Shown here: positions 28,788-38,153 of the stretch, piece by piece
How the letters are laid out: every line of letters begins with the position of its first letter
How positions within the stretch are numbered: the stretch's first letter is position 1
Source: Acidobacteriota bacterium
GTDB lineage: Bacteria; Acidobacteriota; Terriglobia; Terriglobales; Acidobacteriaceae
Assembly (NCBI GenBank): GCA_021846275.1
Contig: JAJZBZ010000004.1
Coordinates: forward strand, 1-64,000
Reading direction: 5' to 3'
DNA length: 64,000 nt
The notes under the pieces: model-generated
Databases searched by the model: none
Seen by the model: only the letters and a program-made list of their open reading frames with translations
What the model was told of the DNA's origin: nothing
Translations under genes and position numbers: made by a program

Positions 28788-31700
28788 ATGCGGGTGATGG
28801 TGCGATTGAGGATGCGTGCGGTGCGAGTGTGGGCGGTGCTGGCGGTGTTGTCGCTGGGTGTGGGCCGGGTGGCGTTGGCGCAGTCGACGGGCACGCTGCA
28901 GGGCGTGGTGACGGATGCGTCGGGCGCGGTGGTGGCCGGGGCGCAGGTGGTGGCGACGGAGACGGAGACGGGCGTGAGCCGTACGGTGGTGAGCGATAGC
29001 GCGGGCGGGTATGCGCTGCCGTCGCTGGCTCCGGGGACGTATCGGCTGGTGGTTTCGGCGCAGGGGATGGCACCGCAGACGCTGGGCGGGGTGGTGCTGG
29101 GCGTGGATTCGACGGAGCGCGTGGATGTGAAGCTGGGCGTGGCCTCGACGGCGGAGACGGTGGAGGTGACGGGCGCGGCGGAGCAGATGAATACGTCGGA
29201 TATGACAGTGGGTCAGGTGATCGGGCAGCGGACGGTGCAGCAGATTCCTCTGAACGGGCGTCACTTTCTGGATATGGGGGTGCTGATTCCGGGATCGGTG
29301 ACGGCACCGCAGAATGGGTTTTTGACGGCTCCGCTGCAGGGGCTGGGCGCGGAGTCGTTCGATACAGCGGGCAATCGTGAAGACACGGTGAACTTCATGA
29401 TCAACGGGATCAACCTGAACGACATGGTGCAGAATCAGATTACGTTTCAGCCGACGATTGCGACGGTGAGCGAGTTCAAGGTGGACAACTCGAGCCTGAG
29501 CGCGGAGTATGGGCGGGATTCTGGCGCGGTGGTGAACGTGGCGACGCGTTCGGGAACGAACGATTTTCACGGCGAGGGGTTTGATTACATCCGCAACAAC
29601 GATGTGGACGCGCGGAACTACTTCAACCCGCATCCGATTCCGATGTCGACGTTCAAGCGGAACAATCCGGGCGCGGATGTGGGCGGTCCGGTGGTGATTC
29701 CGCACATTTATGACGGACGGAACCGGACATTTTTCTTTGTGAGCTATGAGGGGCTGTTGCAGAGCCAGGGGCTGACGATCAACAGCGGCGTGCCGACGAA
29801 TGCGGAGCGCGCGACGGTGACGGACCCGATTGTCGAGAAGCTGCTGACGCTGATTCCGCAGGCGAATGACCCGACGGGATCGCGGTTTCTGGGTTCGGCG
29901 AGTTCGCCGGTGACGGTGGAGCAGTTTACGGGCGACCTGCTGCACAATATCAGCGCGACGGATCAGTTGCACGCGTACTATGCGTGGCAGCAGGACAAGA
30001 GGAACGAGCCGACGCTGCCTGGGGAGACGATTCCGAACTTTGGCGACCACAGGACGGCGCACCGGCAGATTGGGACGCTGGTGGAGACGCATGAGTTCAG
30101 CTCGAACGTGGTGAATGAGGCAAGGCTTGGCTTCAACCGGATTGCGATCAGCTTTGCGCCGAACTTTGTGGCGGACCCGGTGAGCTATGGAATCGACAAC
30201 GGAGTGACGACGGATATCGGGTTGCCGCAGGTTGAGGTGAGCAGCATTGGTCTGAACTTTGGCGGTCCGGCCGGGGAGCCGCAGGGACGGTTTGACACGA
30301 CGCTGGTCTTCTCAGACAACGTGAGCTGGCTGAAGGGCAAGCATACGATCGACATGGGCGGGGAGTTCCGGCGGTTTGTGAATGACAACTATAACCAGGA
30401 CACGAGCACGTTTGACTTCAGCACGGTGAACAGCTTTCTGGCGGATCAGGCGATTGAGTTTGTGGTGACGCCGCAGGATGTGGTGAGCCGGATATTTGAG
30501 AACTCGCTGGGCGCGTATGCGCAGGATGTGTATCGGGTGAATGCGCGGCTGTCATTGCAGTTTGGGCTGCGGTTTGACTGGGACGGGACGCCGACGGAGG
30601 GTGAGAACCGATTCGTGGGCTTCAACGCGGCGACGGAGCAGTTGCAGCGGGTGGGGACGCAGGGGTTCAGCAGCGTCTTCAACCAGAACTACAACTGGAA
30701 CCCGAGGGCTGGATTCATCTGGGACGTGACGGGAGCGGGGCGGACAGTCCTGCGCGGTGGATTTACGATGCAGAACGACGAGCCGGTGACGAACCTGGTG
30801 AGTGGCCTCGCGAGCAATCCTCCGTTTGCTACGCCGGTGCTGTTTACATCGAATGCGAAGACGCCGTATGTGACGTTTGCCAATGCCTACTCGGCGGCGA
30901 ACGGGCTGCCGACGCTGTCTCCGACGAATGTGGCGCGGAACTTCAGCGATTCGTATGTGGAGTCGTATAACTTGAATTTGCAGCAGCAGTTGCCGTGGGG
31001 ACTGGTGTCTCAGATTGCGTATGTGGGATCGCATGGGGTGCACCTGCGGCTGGCGCTGAACGAGAACCAGCCGATCAACGGGGCGCGTCCGTATGCGGCG
31101 CTGTCGGCGCAGAGTCCGTATGATCCGTCGAAGGGATTGGGCAATATCACGGAGTACGACAGCATCGGCAGCTCGCACTACAACGCGCTGTGGGCAACCC
31201 TGACGCGCCGGTTTGCCAATGGGCTGGACTTCAACACGTCGTATACGTGGTCGAAATCGATGGACCTGAACTCGCTGAGCACGCAGGGCATCATACTGCA
31301 GAACAGCTACGACCCGGCGAATAACTATGGTCTGTCAGACTTTGACGCGCGGAATCGGTGGGTGTTCAGCAGCGTGTATGCGCTGCCGTTTGGACGGAAC
31401 CGGCTGACGCATGGATGGGAGCTTTCGGCGATTGCGCAAATGCAGAGCGGCAATCCGCTGACGGTGGAGACGACCTCGTCGCTGAACGGGACGGTGGGCA
31501 CGGTAAGGCCGAATATACTCAGCGCGGTGAAGACGGAGATGACGCAACTGTCAAGCGGGGCGATCCAGTATCTGCCGCAGTCGCTGTGCTACACGGCGAC
31601 GCCGGGCTGCATCTTTTCGAGCAATGGGCAGCAGTTTGGCAACGAGCAGAGGAACTCGATCATCGGGCCGGGATTTGAGGACGTGGACTTCGCAGTGCAG

Positions 31701-31919
31701 AAGGATACGACGCTCTATAAAGGCGTGACGCTGGAGATTCGCGCCGATGCGTTCAATATCCTGAACCATCCGAACTTCGGACAGCCGCTGGCGACGATGT
31801 CGATTGGCAAGGGAACGATCACCGCGGGGAACTTCGGACAGATTGTGAATACGCGGTTCCCGGTGGGCGATGTGGGATCGTCGAGGCAGATGCAGTTGGC
31901 GGGGAGGATTTTCTTCTAA
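28788..31919 (+). CDS. TonB-dependent receptor, OAR-like, with N-terminal carboxypeptidase-regulatory-like domain
   Basis: 'GTLQGVVTDASGAVVAGAQVVATETETGVSRTVVSDSAGGYALPSLAPGTYRLVVSAQG', plug 'IPLNGRHFLDMGVLIPG', C-terminal beta-barrel. Confidence 0.9.
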   Translation: MRVMVRLRMRAVRVWAVLAVLSLGVGRVALAQSTGTLQGVVTDASGAVVAGAQVVATETETGVSRTVVSDSAGGYALPSLAPGTYRLVVSAQGMAPQTLGGVVLGVDSTERVDVKLGVASTAETVEVTGAAEQMNTSDMTVGQVIGQRTVQQIPLNGRHFLDMGVLIPGSVTAPQNGFLTAPLQGLGAESFDTAGNREDTVNFMINGINLNDMVQNQITFQPTIATVSEFKVDNSSLSAEYGRDSGAVVNVATRSGTNDFHGEGFDYIRNNDVDARNYFNPHPIPMSTFKRNNPGADVGGPVVIPHIYDGRNRTFFFVSYEGLLQSQGLTINSGVPTNAERATVTDPIVEKLLTLIPQANDPTGSRFLGSASSPVTVEQFTGDLLHNISATDQLHAYYAWQQDKRNEPTLPGETIPNFGDHRTAHRQIGTLVETHEFSSNVVNEARLGFNRIAISFAPNFVADPVSYGIDNGVTTDIGLPQVEVSSIGLNFGGPAGEPQGRFDTTLVFSDNVSWLKGKHTIDMGGEFRRFVNDNYNQDTSTFDFSTVNSFLADQAIEFVVTPQDVVSRIFENSLGAYAQDVYRVNARLSLQFGLRFDWDGTPTEGENRFVGFNAATEQLQRVGTQGFSSVFNQNYNWNPRAGFIWDVTGAGRTVLRGGFTMQNDEPVTNLVSGLASNPPFATPVLFTSNAKTPYVTFANAYSAANGLPTLSPTNVARNFSDSYVESYNLNLQQQLPWGLVSQIAYVGSHGVHLRLALNENQPINGARPYAALSAQSPYDPSKGLGNITEYDSIGSSHYNALWATLTRRFANGLDFNTSYTWSKSMDLNSLSTQGIILQNSYDPANNYGLSDFDARNRWVFSSVYALPFGRNRLTHGWELSAIAQMQSGNPLTVETTSSLNGTVGTVRPNILSAVKTEMTQLSSGAIQYLPQSLCYTATPGCIFSSNGQQFGNEQRNSIIGPGFEDVDFAVQKDTTLYKGVTLEIRADAFNILNHPNFGQPLATMSIGKGTITAGNFGQIVNTRFPVGDVGSSRQMQLAGRIFF

Positions 31920-31928
31920 GCACGCTGG

Positions 31929-32060
31929 CATTGCATGCAGCAGCCGCGACCTTCGGTCGCCACGGACGATTGTGGCGCTTCCGTTGGTCGCGGTTTTGTT
32001 TGGACGGGAGACTTCGGAAAAAGCGAAAGCAGATTCCCTTCGGGAATGACAACCAAAAAA
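31929..32060 (+). repeat. Mosaic palindromic repeat, copy B
   Basis: CATTGCATGCAGCAGCCGCGACCTTCGGTCGCCACGGACGATTGTGGCGCTTCCGTTGGTCGCGG...GCAGATTCCCTTCGGGAATGACAACCAAAAAAGCAA. Confidence 0.85.
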
Positions 32061-32156
32061 GCAAGGGCAACGGCAGAAACCACGACCGAGGCGGAAGCAG
32101 CGCCATAAGCAGATGCACGAGCCAAGCGGGTTCGCTTTGGCCTTCCTCGATGGAGT

Positions 32157-33227
32157 TCAGGTGGTGAGGAGTGAGGTGAGGATGGTGGCGGCGCGCTGGC
32201 AGTCGGAGTGGTCTGCGTCGTGGTGGGTGACGAGGCGGACGGCCTGGGGACCGATGGCGCTGGCGAGGACGCCGTGCTGGCGCAGGGCGGCGACGAGCGA
32301 GGCTGGAGTGTGGCGCGCGGCGGCGGGGTCGAGCGCGAAGATGACGATGTTGGTCTGGACGCGGGCGACATCGAGCTGGACGCCGGGAAGCGTCGCGATG
32401 GATTCGGCGAGCAGGCGTGCGTTCGCGTGGTCTTCGGCGAGGCGGGTGGTCATCTGAGTGAGCGCGATGAGTCCGGCGGCGGCGAGGACGCCGGCCTGAC
32501 GCATGCCGCCGCCGAGGGCCTTGCGATAGATGCGGGCTTCGGCCATGGCTTCGCGCGAGCCGACGAGCATGGAGCCGACGGGCGCGCCGAGTCCCTTGGA
32601 CAGGCAGAACATGACGGTGTCGAATCCGGCGGTGAGAGTGCGGACGTCGAGGCCGAGGTGGGTGGCGGCGTTGAAGACGCGGGCGCCGTCGAGGTGGGTG
32701 CGGAGGTTGCGTTTGCGCGCTTCATGCCAGATTTCTTCCAGAATGGGAAGCGGGGTGCAGACGCCGCCGCCCATGTTGTGGGTGTTTTCGATGGTGATGA
32801 GCGCGGTGTCGGCGCGGAAGCCGCCGCGTGTGAAGATGAGTGGCGCGAGGTGGCTCCAGGTGAGGATGGCGTCGGGAGTGGGGATGGGGCGAAGCTGGCA
32901 GCCGGAGAACGCGGCGGCGGTGGCCATCTCCCAGTCGAGGACGTGGGCGCGGGATTCGCAGAGGGCTTCCTGACCGGGGCGCGTGTGGAGGCGGATGGCG
33001 ATCTGGTTGCCCATGGTGCCGGTGGGCACGAAGAGCGCGGCTTCGCGAGCGAAGATTTCCGCCGCGCGGCGCTCCAGCGCGTTGACGGTGGGGTCTTCGC
33101 CGTAAACATCGTCGCCGACCTCGGCCGTGCGCATGGCCTCGCGCATGGCCGCGGTGGGCCGGGTGACGGTGTCGCTGCGGAGGTCAATGAGGGCGGCGGA
33201 GTCGGCTGCTTCGGCGGGCGTGTACAC
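32157..33227 (-). CDS. ltaE: Low-specificity L-threonine aldolase family protein
   Basis: 'IDLRSDTVTRPTAAMREAMRTAEVGDDVYGEDPTVNALE', 'LRTHLDGARVFNA', 'CLSKGLGAPVGSMLVGS'; GTG start inferred. Confidence 0.9.
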   Translation of the reverse strand: MYTPAEAADSAALIDLRSDTVTRPTAAMREAMRTAEVGDDVYGEDPTVNALERRAAEIFAREAALFVPTGTMGNQIAIRLHTRPGQEALCESRAHVLDWEMATAAAFSGCQLRPIPTPDAILTWSHLAPLIFTRGGFRADTALITIENTHNMGGGVCTPLPILEEIWHEARKRNLRTHLDGARVFNAATHLGLDVRTLTAGFDTVMFCLSKGLGAPVGSMLVGSREAMAEARIYRKALGGGMRQAGVLAAAGLIALTQMTTRLAEDHANARLLAESIATLPGVQLDVARVQTNIVIFALDPAAARHTPASLVAALRQHGVLASAIGPQAVRLVTHHDADHSDCQRAATILTSLLTT

Positions 33228-33292
33228 GAATGAATTGGTCCTCTTGAGGGAGATTATACGAATCTGGCGCGGGCGCAGTGCATGCGCAGCCG

Positions 33293-34618
33293 TCAGTCGG
33301 CGAGGAACTCGGCGAAGACTTCGTTGGAGATCAGGCGTCCGCGCGGCGTGAGCGTGAAGCGCTCGCCGGATTCGCATGCGAGCAGGCCGCGCTCGACGAG
33401 ATGACGCGCGACGCGCAGGGACGACTCGATGACCGCGGCGCTGAAGCGTTGTTCGAGCGCAGCGACGGAGACGCCGGAGGTGCGGCGCAGGCCGAGGAAC
33501 CAGGTCTCTTCGATCTGTCGCGCGGTGCTGAGCCAGGCCTGTTCGCTGAGAGGCGGATGCTGGTTTGCGGGCACATCAGGCGCGAGATAGTGCGCGAGGT
33601 CGGCGGTGGTGGTGAATCGAAGCGCGGCGGGTGGGTCCACATCGTCGGCGGGATGCGAATGGTTTTGCGCGGCGGCGAAGAGCATGGAGGCGGCATTGAG
33701 GCCGAAGCCGAGATAGGGCTGGCGCGACCAGTAGCGGAGATTGTGGCGCGAGGCGTGGCCGGGGCGCGCGAAGTTGGAGATTTCGTACTGCGCGAGACCG
33801 GCGGCGGCGAGTGTTTCGATGGCGGTCTCGTACATGGTGGCAATCGCGTCGTCGCCGGGCACGAGATCGGCGTGGTAGCGCGCGCCGCCGTCGAGCAGCT
33901 CGCGGCCAAGGCGGGAATCTTCGTCGATTTCGAGCATGTAGATGCTGGCGTGGGGGACGGCGGTTTCGAGGAGCACATTGAGCGATTCGCGCCAGCTCGC
34001 GAGCGTCTGTCCGGCGAGTCCGGCGAGCAGGTCGAGGTTGAGATTGTGGATGCCAGACTCGCGCAGGCGAGCGATGTCGGCGAGGACATCGGGGCGGCGA
34101 TGGAGCCTGCCGCTGACGGCGCACTCGCGATCGAGGAAGCTCTGGACGCCGAGGCTGAAGCGGTTGGCACCGCAATCGACGAGCGCGGCGAGGGTTGCGT
34201 CCGGCAACTGGGCGGGCGCGCACTCGATGGTGATCTCGGCATCGGAGGCGAGCGCGAACTCGCTGCGCAGGGCGGCGAAGATGGCCTGAAAATTTTGGGG
34301 CGAAAGCAGGACGGGCGTGCCGCCGCCGAAGTAGACGGAGTCGACCAGTTCGGGCAGATGGAGGCCGAGCCGGGCGGCGCGGGCGCGCGCGGCGCGAAGG
34401 TCGGACACGAGACGCTCGACGTAGCGATCATGCTGGCTGGCCGGGTAGACGCCGGAGGCGAAGTTGCAATAGGTGCATTTGGAGCGGCAGAACGGCACGG
34501 AAAAATAGAGGCCGAGCGTGGGCGCGGCTGGCGCGGGCACGGCTGGCGTGGGCACGGCAGAGGCTGACGGACCGGGATCGAGCGCTGCGGCTTGGGCGAT
34601 GGCGGAGCCAGTGGGCAT
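33293..34618 (-). CDS. hemW: Radical SAM coproporphyrinogen III oxidase-like protein HemW
   Basis: 'LYFSVPFCRSKCTYCNFASG' CxxxCxxC radical SAM motif; 'VYFGGGTPVLLSPQNF'. Confidence 0.92.
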   Translation of the reverse strand: MPTGSAIAQAAALDPGPSASAVPTPAVPAPAAPTLGLYFSVPFCRSKCTYCNFASGVYPASQHDRYVERLVSDLRAARARAARLGLHLPELVDSVYFGGGTPVLLSPQNFQAIFAALRSEFALASDAEITIECAPAQLPDATLAALVDCGANRFSLGVQSFLDRECAVSGRLHRRPDVLADIARLRESGIHNLNLDLLAGLAGQTLASWRESLNVLLETAVPHASIYMLEIDEDSRLGRELLDGGARYHADLVPGDDAIATMYETAIETLAAAGLAQYEISNFARPGHASRHNLRYWSRQPYLGFGLNAASMLFAAAQNHSHPADDVDPPAALRFTTTADLAHYLAPDVPANQHPPLSEQAWLSTARQIEETWFLGLRRTSGVSVAALEQRFSAAVIESSLRVARHLVERGLLACESGERFTLTPRGRLISNEVFAEFLAD

Positions 34619-34744
34619 TGCAGTTTCAGTTTCTCACTTCGGTGCGCGGAAAGATTGCAGCCGTTGAGCGGAAACCGGCAAAGAAAACGGCTGCGCGGGG
34701 CGCAGCCTTGGGTAGGTTTGGCGCGAGGTGGCGAGCCGACGGCT

Positions 34745-35332
34745 TCAGACCTGCATGATCTCGGCTTCCTTCTTTTTGGCCAGATCCTCCATGCGGCGGA
34801 TTTCGTCGTTGAGCATGGTCTGGACCTCATCCTGAGCGCGCTTCTCGTCGTCCTCGCTGACCTTCTTGTCTTTGGCGAGTTTTTTGAGGGACTCGTTGCC
34901 GTCGCGTCGGACGTTGCGCAGAGCGGTGCGATGATCCTCCAGCGCCTTGTTGAGCTGCTTGACGACTTCGCGGCGACGCTCCTCCGTCATGGGCGGAATG
35001 GGCACGCGGACCTGTTTGCCGTCGCTCTGCGGATTGAAGCCGTGCTCGGGCGCGCGCAGGGCTTTTTCAATCTCCTTGACGAGGCTCGCGTCCCAGGGCG
35101 CTACGAGGATCATGTTCGGCTCCGGCGCGCTGACCTGGGCAACCTGGTTGAGCGGGGTGGGCGTGCCGTAGTAATCGACGCGGACATTCTCCAGCAGCGC
35201 GGCCGTTGCGCGGCCCGTGCGCAGCCCAACCAGATGATGCTGGAAGTCCGCGACCGCCTTGTCCATGCGTCGCTTCAGGTCCGCATGAATCTCCTTCATC
35301 GCGGGGTTCGATGCCATAAACGATGGAGCCAT
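34745..35332 (-). CDS. frr: Ribosome recycling factor
   Basis: 'MKEIHADLKRRMDKAVADFQHHLVGLRTGRATAALLENVRVDYYGTPTPLNQVAQVS', 'RVPIPPMTEERRREVVKQL'. Confidence 0.95.
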   Translation of the reverse strand: MAPSFMASNPAMKEIHADLKRRMDKAVADFQHHLVGLRTGRATAALLENVRVDYYGTPTPLNQVAQVSAPEPNMILVAPWDASLVKEIEKALRAPEHGFNPQSDGKQVRVPIPPMTEERRREVVKQLNKALEDHRTALRNVRRDGNESLKKLAKDKKVSEDDEKRAQDEVQTMLNDEIRRMEDLAKKKEAEIMQV

Positions 35333-35382
35333 TGTCTCGTCCTCTTTTCTGCGAAAAACCATCTTCATTTTAACAACTGCAT

Positions 35383-35880
35383 GGCATGGCATGCAGCAGC
35401 CGCGCGCTGTGCGCGTCACGGACGGTTGTTACCGCTCCCTCTGGTCGCGGGTGGAATTGGCTGAGGATGAAGCAAAAAGCAAAAAGCAGATTCCCTTCGG
35501 GAATGACAACAAAAAAGCATTGCATGCAGCGGACGCGCGCTTTGCGCGCCACCACCATTTGCGGCGCTTCCGATGGTCGCGGGTGGGTGTGGCTGAGGAT
35601 GACGGGAAAACAAAAGCAAAGACAGAAGCAGATTCCCTTCGGGAATGACAACAAAAAGGCATTGCATGCAGCGGATGCGACCTTCGGTCGCCACGATGAG
35701 TTGTGACCACTTCCGTTGGTCGCGGGTGGGTGTGGCTGAGGCTGACGGGCAAACAAAGGCAAAGACAGAAGCAGATTCCCTTCGGGAATGACAACAAAAA
35801 GGCATTGCATGAAGCGGATGCGACCTTCGGTCGCCACAATGAGTTGTGACCACTTCCGTTGGGCGCGGGTGGGCATTGGT
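35383..35880 (+). repeat. Tandem array of four mosaic palindromic repeat units (C1-C4, ~136-143 bp each, last truncated)
   Basis: Units at about 35383, 35519, 35659 and 35802; each with ATGCAGCRG.C-GCGCGC/GCGACC hairpin head, first three with ATTCCCTTCGGGAATGACAACAAAAA tail. Confidence 0.9.
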
Positions 35881-35919
35881 TGGGAACGCGGAAGAACAGC
35901 AGATTTCGTTGCTGCCATG

Positions 35920-36279
35920 CTAGAGTTCGGCGAGGGCGGCGGTCTGGTCGGGGTAGAGGTGGGCGTATTTGGTGATGCCGACCATGGCGAAGACTTTCTG
36001 GAAGTGGGCTGAGAGGCCGAAGACGTGGACTTTCTGTCCTGCGCCGGAGGCTTCGATCATGACCTGGATGACGAGGGCGATGCCGCTGGAGTTGATGTAG
36101 TCGACTTTAGTGAAGTCGAGCAGGATGATGCGGACTTTTTCTTTGGAGAGGCTTTGATAGGTTGCGACGACGGCATCGCGCGAGGTGCTGGAGATGTCTC
36201 CTTCGAAGCGGAGGACGGAGACCGGATGGCCGGCGGGCGAGGTGAGCTGGTCGATGCGGGAACGGGTTTCGGTCTGCAC
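35920..36279 (-). CDS. STAS domain anti-sigma factor antagonist
   Basis: 'VSVLRFEGDISSTSRDAVVATYQSLSKEKVRIILLDFTKVDYINSSGIALVIQVMIEA'; GTG start inferred. Confidence 0.88.
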   Translation of the reverse strand: MQTETRSRIDQLTSPAGHPVSVLRFEGDISSTSRDAVVATYQSLSKEKVRIILLDFTKVDYINSSGIALVIQVMIEASGAGQKVHVFGLSAHFQKVFAMVGITKYAHLYPDQTAALAEL

Positions 36280-36362
36280 GTTCTGTCTTCTCCCTTGATC
36301 GGAATGCTGCTCGGAAAGCGTGAATCGAAGCTGCCGCGCGTCGTGGCGAGGCAGAAAAAATA

Positions 36363-36821
36363 TCAGTGTTTGTGAAGGCGTATGACAAGGCGGACGTAGC
36401 TGCTGCCGCGCTGATCGGCGACCCACTCGACCTCGTCGACGAGCGCCTGGATGAGGAACATGCCCATGCCGCGCGGGTCTTCTTCGCCGTGCATTTTGCG
36501 GTCGATGTCCGGGCGCGGGGGTTGTTTGCGGAGGCCGCGGCCGTCGTCGATGACCTTGACTTCGAGCGCGTCTTTGCCGGCGGAGAGCACGACGCCGACG
36601 GTGAGGTTCTCGTTCATGCGGTTGCCGTGTTCGATGGCGTTGATGCAGGCCTCGGCGATGGCGGTTTTGAGGTCTTCGATGCGTTCCGGGTCAAAGCCCA
36701 TGAGCTGGGCGACGGAGGCGGCAGTGCTCATGGCGACTTTTTCAAAGCCGAGTCGCGAGGGCAGGCGAACCTCGACGGTGCTGGCGGCGCTGCTGCGTGG
36801 GGTGGTGGCGGTGGATTCCAT
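36363..36821 (-). CDS. Anti-sigma regulatory factor (RsbW/SpoIIAB-like serine kinase)
   Basis: 'DLKTAIAEACINAIEHGNRMN', 'VKVIDDGRGLR', 'RGMGMFLIQALVDEVEW' GHKL ATPase motifs. Confidence 0.88.
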   Translation of the reverse strand: MESTATTPRSSAASTVEVRLPSRLGFEKVAMSTAASVAQLMGFDPERIEDLKTAIAEACINAIEHGNRMNENLTVGVVLSAGKDALEVKVIDDGRGLRKQPPRPDIDRKMHGEEDPRGMGMFLIQALVDEVEWVADQRGSSYVRLVIRLHKH

Positions 36822-36896
36822 GCGAATTCTGCTGCGCGACCTCACACGGGTTCCGGACGGAGCCGGGATTGCGGACGGGGGCGTGTTTTCAATCCG

Positions 36897-38078
36897 TTAC
36901 GGCTGCGGCAGATGGATGATGGCCAGAGCCGTCATGTCATCGCCCTGAGGAGAGCCAGCGGCAAACTGTTGCAGGCTCGCCCACAGTGTATCGAGCATAC
37001 CACTGGAGTTATCGGCCTGGCTTGAAGAAAATTCATGCAGGAGTCTCTCTTCGCCAAACTCCTCTTCGCCGCGAAAGACCTCGGTGAGGCCGTCGGTGTA
37101 GAGCAGGAGTCGGCTGCCGGGCGGAAACGGCAGGGTCTGGCTCTCGTATGTCATGCCGGGCAGCATGCCGAGCGGCGTGCCGGAGGCGGAGATTTCGATG
37201 GTCTGGCCGTCGGGCCGGAGCAGGAAGCCGGGATTGTGGCCGGCGTTGAGAATCTCCAGCGTGGCCGCAGCGGGGTTTGCCGGGTCCAGAACGAGCCGCG
37301 CGACGATGGCCGTGACGTAGCGGCGGCGCGCCTCTTCGCCCTCCTGCCAGTGATGCTGGTTGGCCTGGCGGGCGAGGGCGTGGAGGGGAATGCCGCTGGC
37401 GGCCATGGCGCGAAAGGCGGAGCGAAAGCTGGAAGCCATGAGCGCGGAGGCCAGTCCCTTGCCGGCGACATCGGCGACGGCGAGCAGGATTTCGCCGCTG
37501 GGCTGGGCGAGCACATCGACGTAGTCGCCGCCGACCTCGTAGCAGGTCTCCGAGCGGACGGCGAGCGAGAAACCGGCGAGATCGGGCAGGTCGCGCGGGA
37601 TGAGCGAGCGCTGGATGTCGCGCGCGGCGTCGAGATCCTTCTGTACGCGCGCCCACTGGAGGTTGCGCTCGAAGTTGCGCGCGTTTTCCAGCGCGACGGC
37701 TGCCTGGAGTGTCAGCCCCTGAAGAAAATCCAATTCGTAGAAGCTGAGCGCGCGCTGCCCTGGCGGGAAGACGATGAGCGTCGTGAGCGGATGGCCGTCG
37801 TGGTCGCAGAGCGGGAACGCATCGGACGCGGAGTCGGGAATCGGGTGGGGAACGTCGCCGAAGATCATCGGCTCGGCATCGTGCGCGACAAACGCGGCTC
37901 CGGCCATCTCCAGCTCAAGGACGGCGATGCGCAGCACGGCGCGCAGCACCTCCGGCTCGCTGGTCGTCGCATGGACCTGGCGCGAAACCTCCAGCAGAGC
38001 CTGAAGCCGCGCGACCTGCTGCTGGAGGTCGATGGTGGCTTCGTCGTTGTCGGTCAGTGGAGAAAAATCAGCGGTCAT
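36897..38078 (-). CDS. PP2C-like (SpoIIE/RsbU) phosphatase with N-terminal GAF-like domain
   Basis: 'DLDAARDIQRSLIPRDLPDLAGFSLAVRSETCYEVGGDYVDVL', 'AVADVAGKGLASALMASSFRSAFR', 'LLLYTDGLTEVF'. Confidence 0.9.
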   Translation of the reverse strand: MTADFSPLTDNDEATIDLQQQVARLQALLEVSRQVHATTSEPEVLRAVLRIAVLELEMAGAAFVAHDAEPMIFGDVPHPIPDSASDAFPLCDHDGHPLTTLIVFPPGQRALSFYELDFLQGLTLQAAVALENARNFERNLQWARVQKDLDAARDIQRSLIPRDLPDLAGFSLAVRSETCYEVGGDYVDVLAQPSGEILLAVADVAGKGLASALMASSFRSAFRAMAASGIPLHALARQANQHHWQEGEEARRRYVTAIVARLVLDPANPAAATLEILNAGHNPGFLLRPDGQTIEISASGTPLGMLPGMTYESQTLPFPPGSRLLLYTDGLTEVFRGEEEFGEERLLHEFSSSQADNSSGMLDTLWASLQQFAAGSPQGDDMTALAIIHLPQP

Positions 38079-38153
38079 GGGCGGCAGTGGTTGGCTCCGT
38101 CGGGAGATGGAACAGATGCTGCATGCGGCTTGAAGTAAAACCGTCGTCGCGAT

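Noticed and set aside
28176-30092. 638-aa minus-strand ORF over the TonB receptor start
   Set aside because: Antisense artefact with R/H-rich composition; TonB-receptor motifs are on the plus strand.
35370-35918. Overlapping ORFs reading FVVIPEGNLLLSLPL-like repeats
   Set aside because: They are translations of the palindromic repeat units, present in several frames; not genes.
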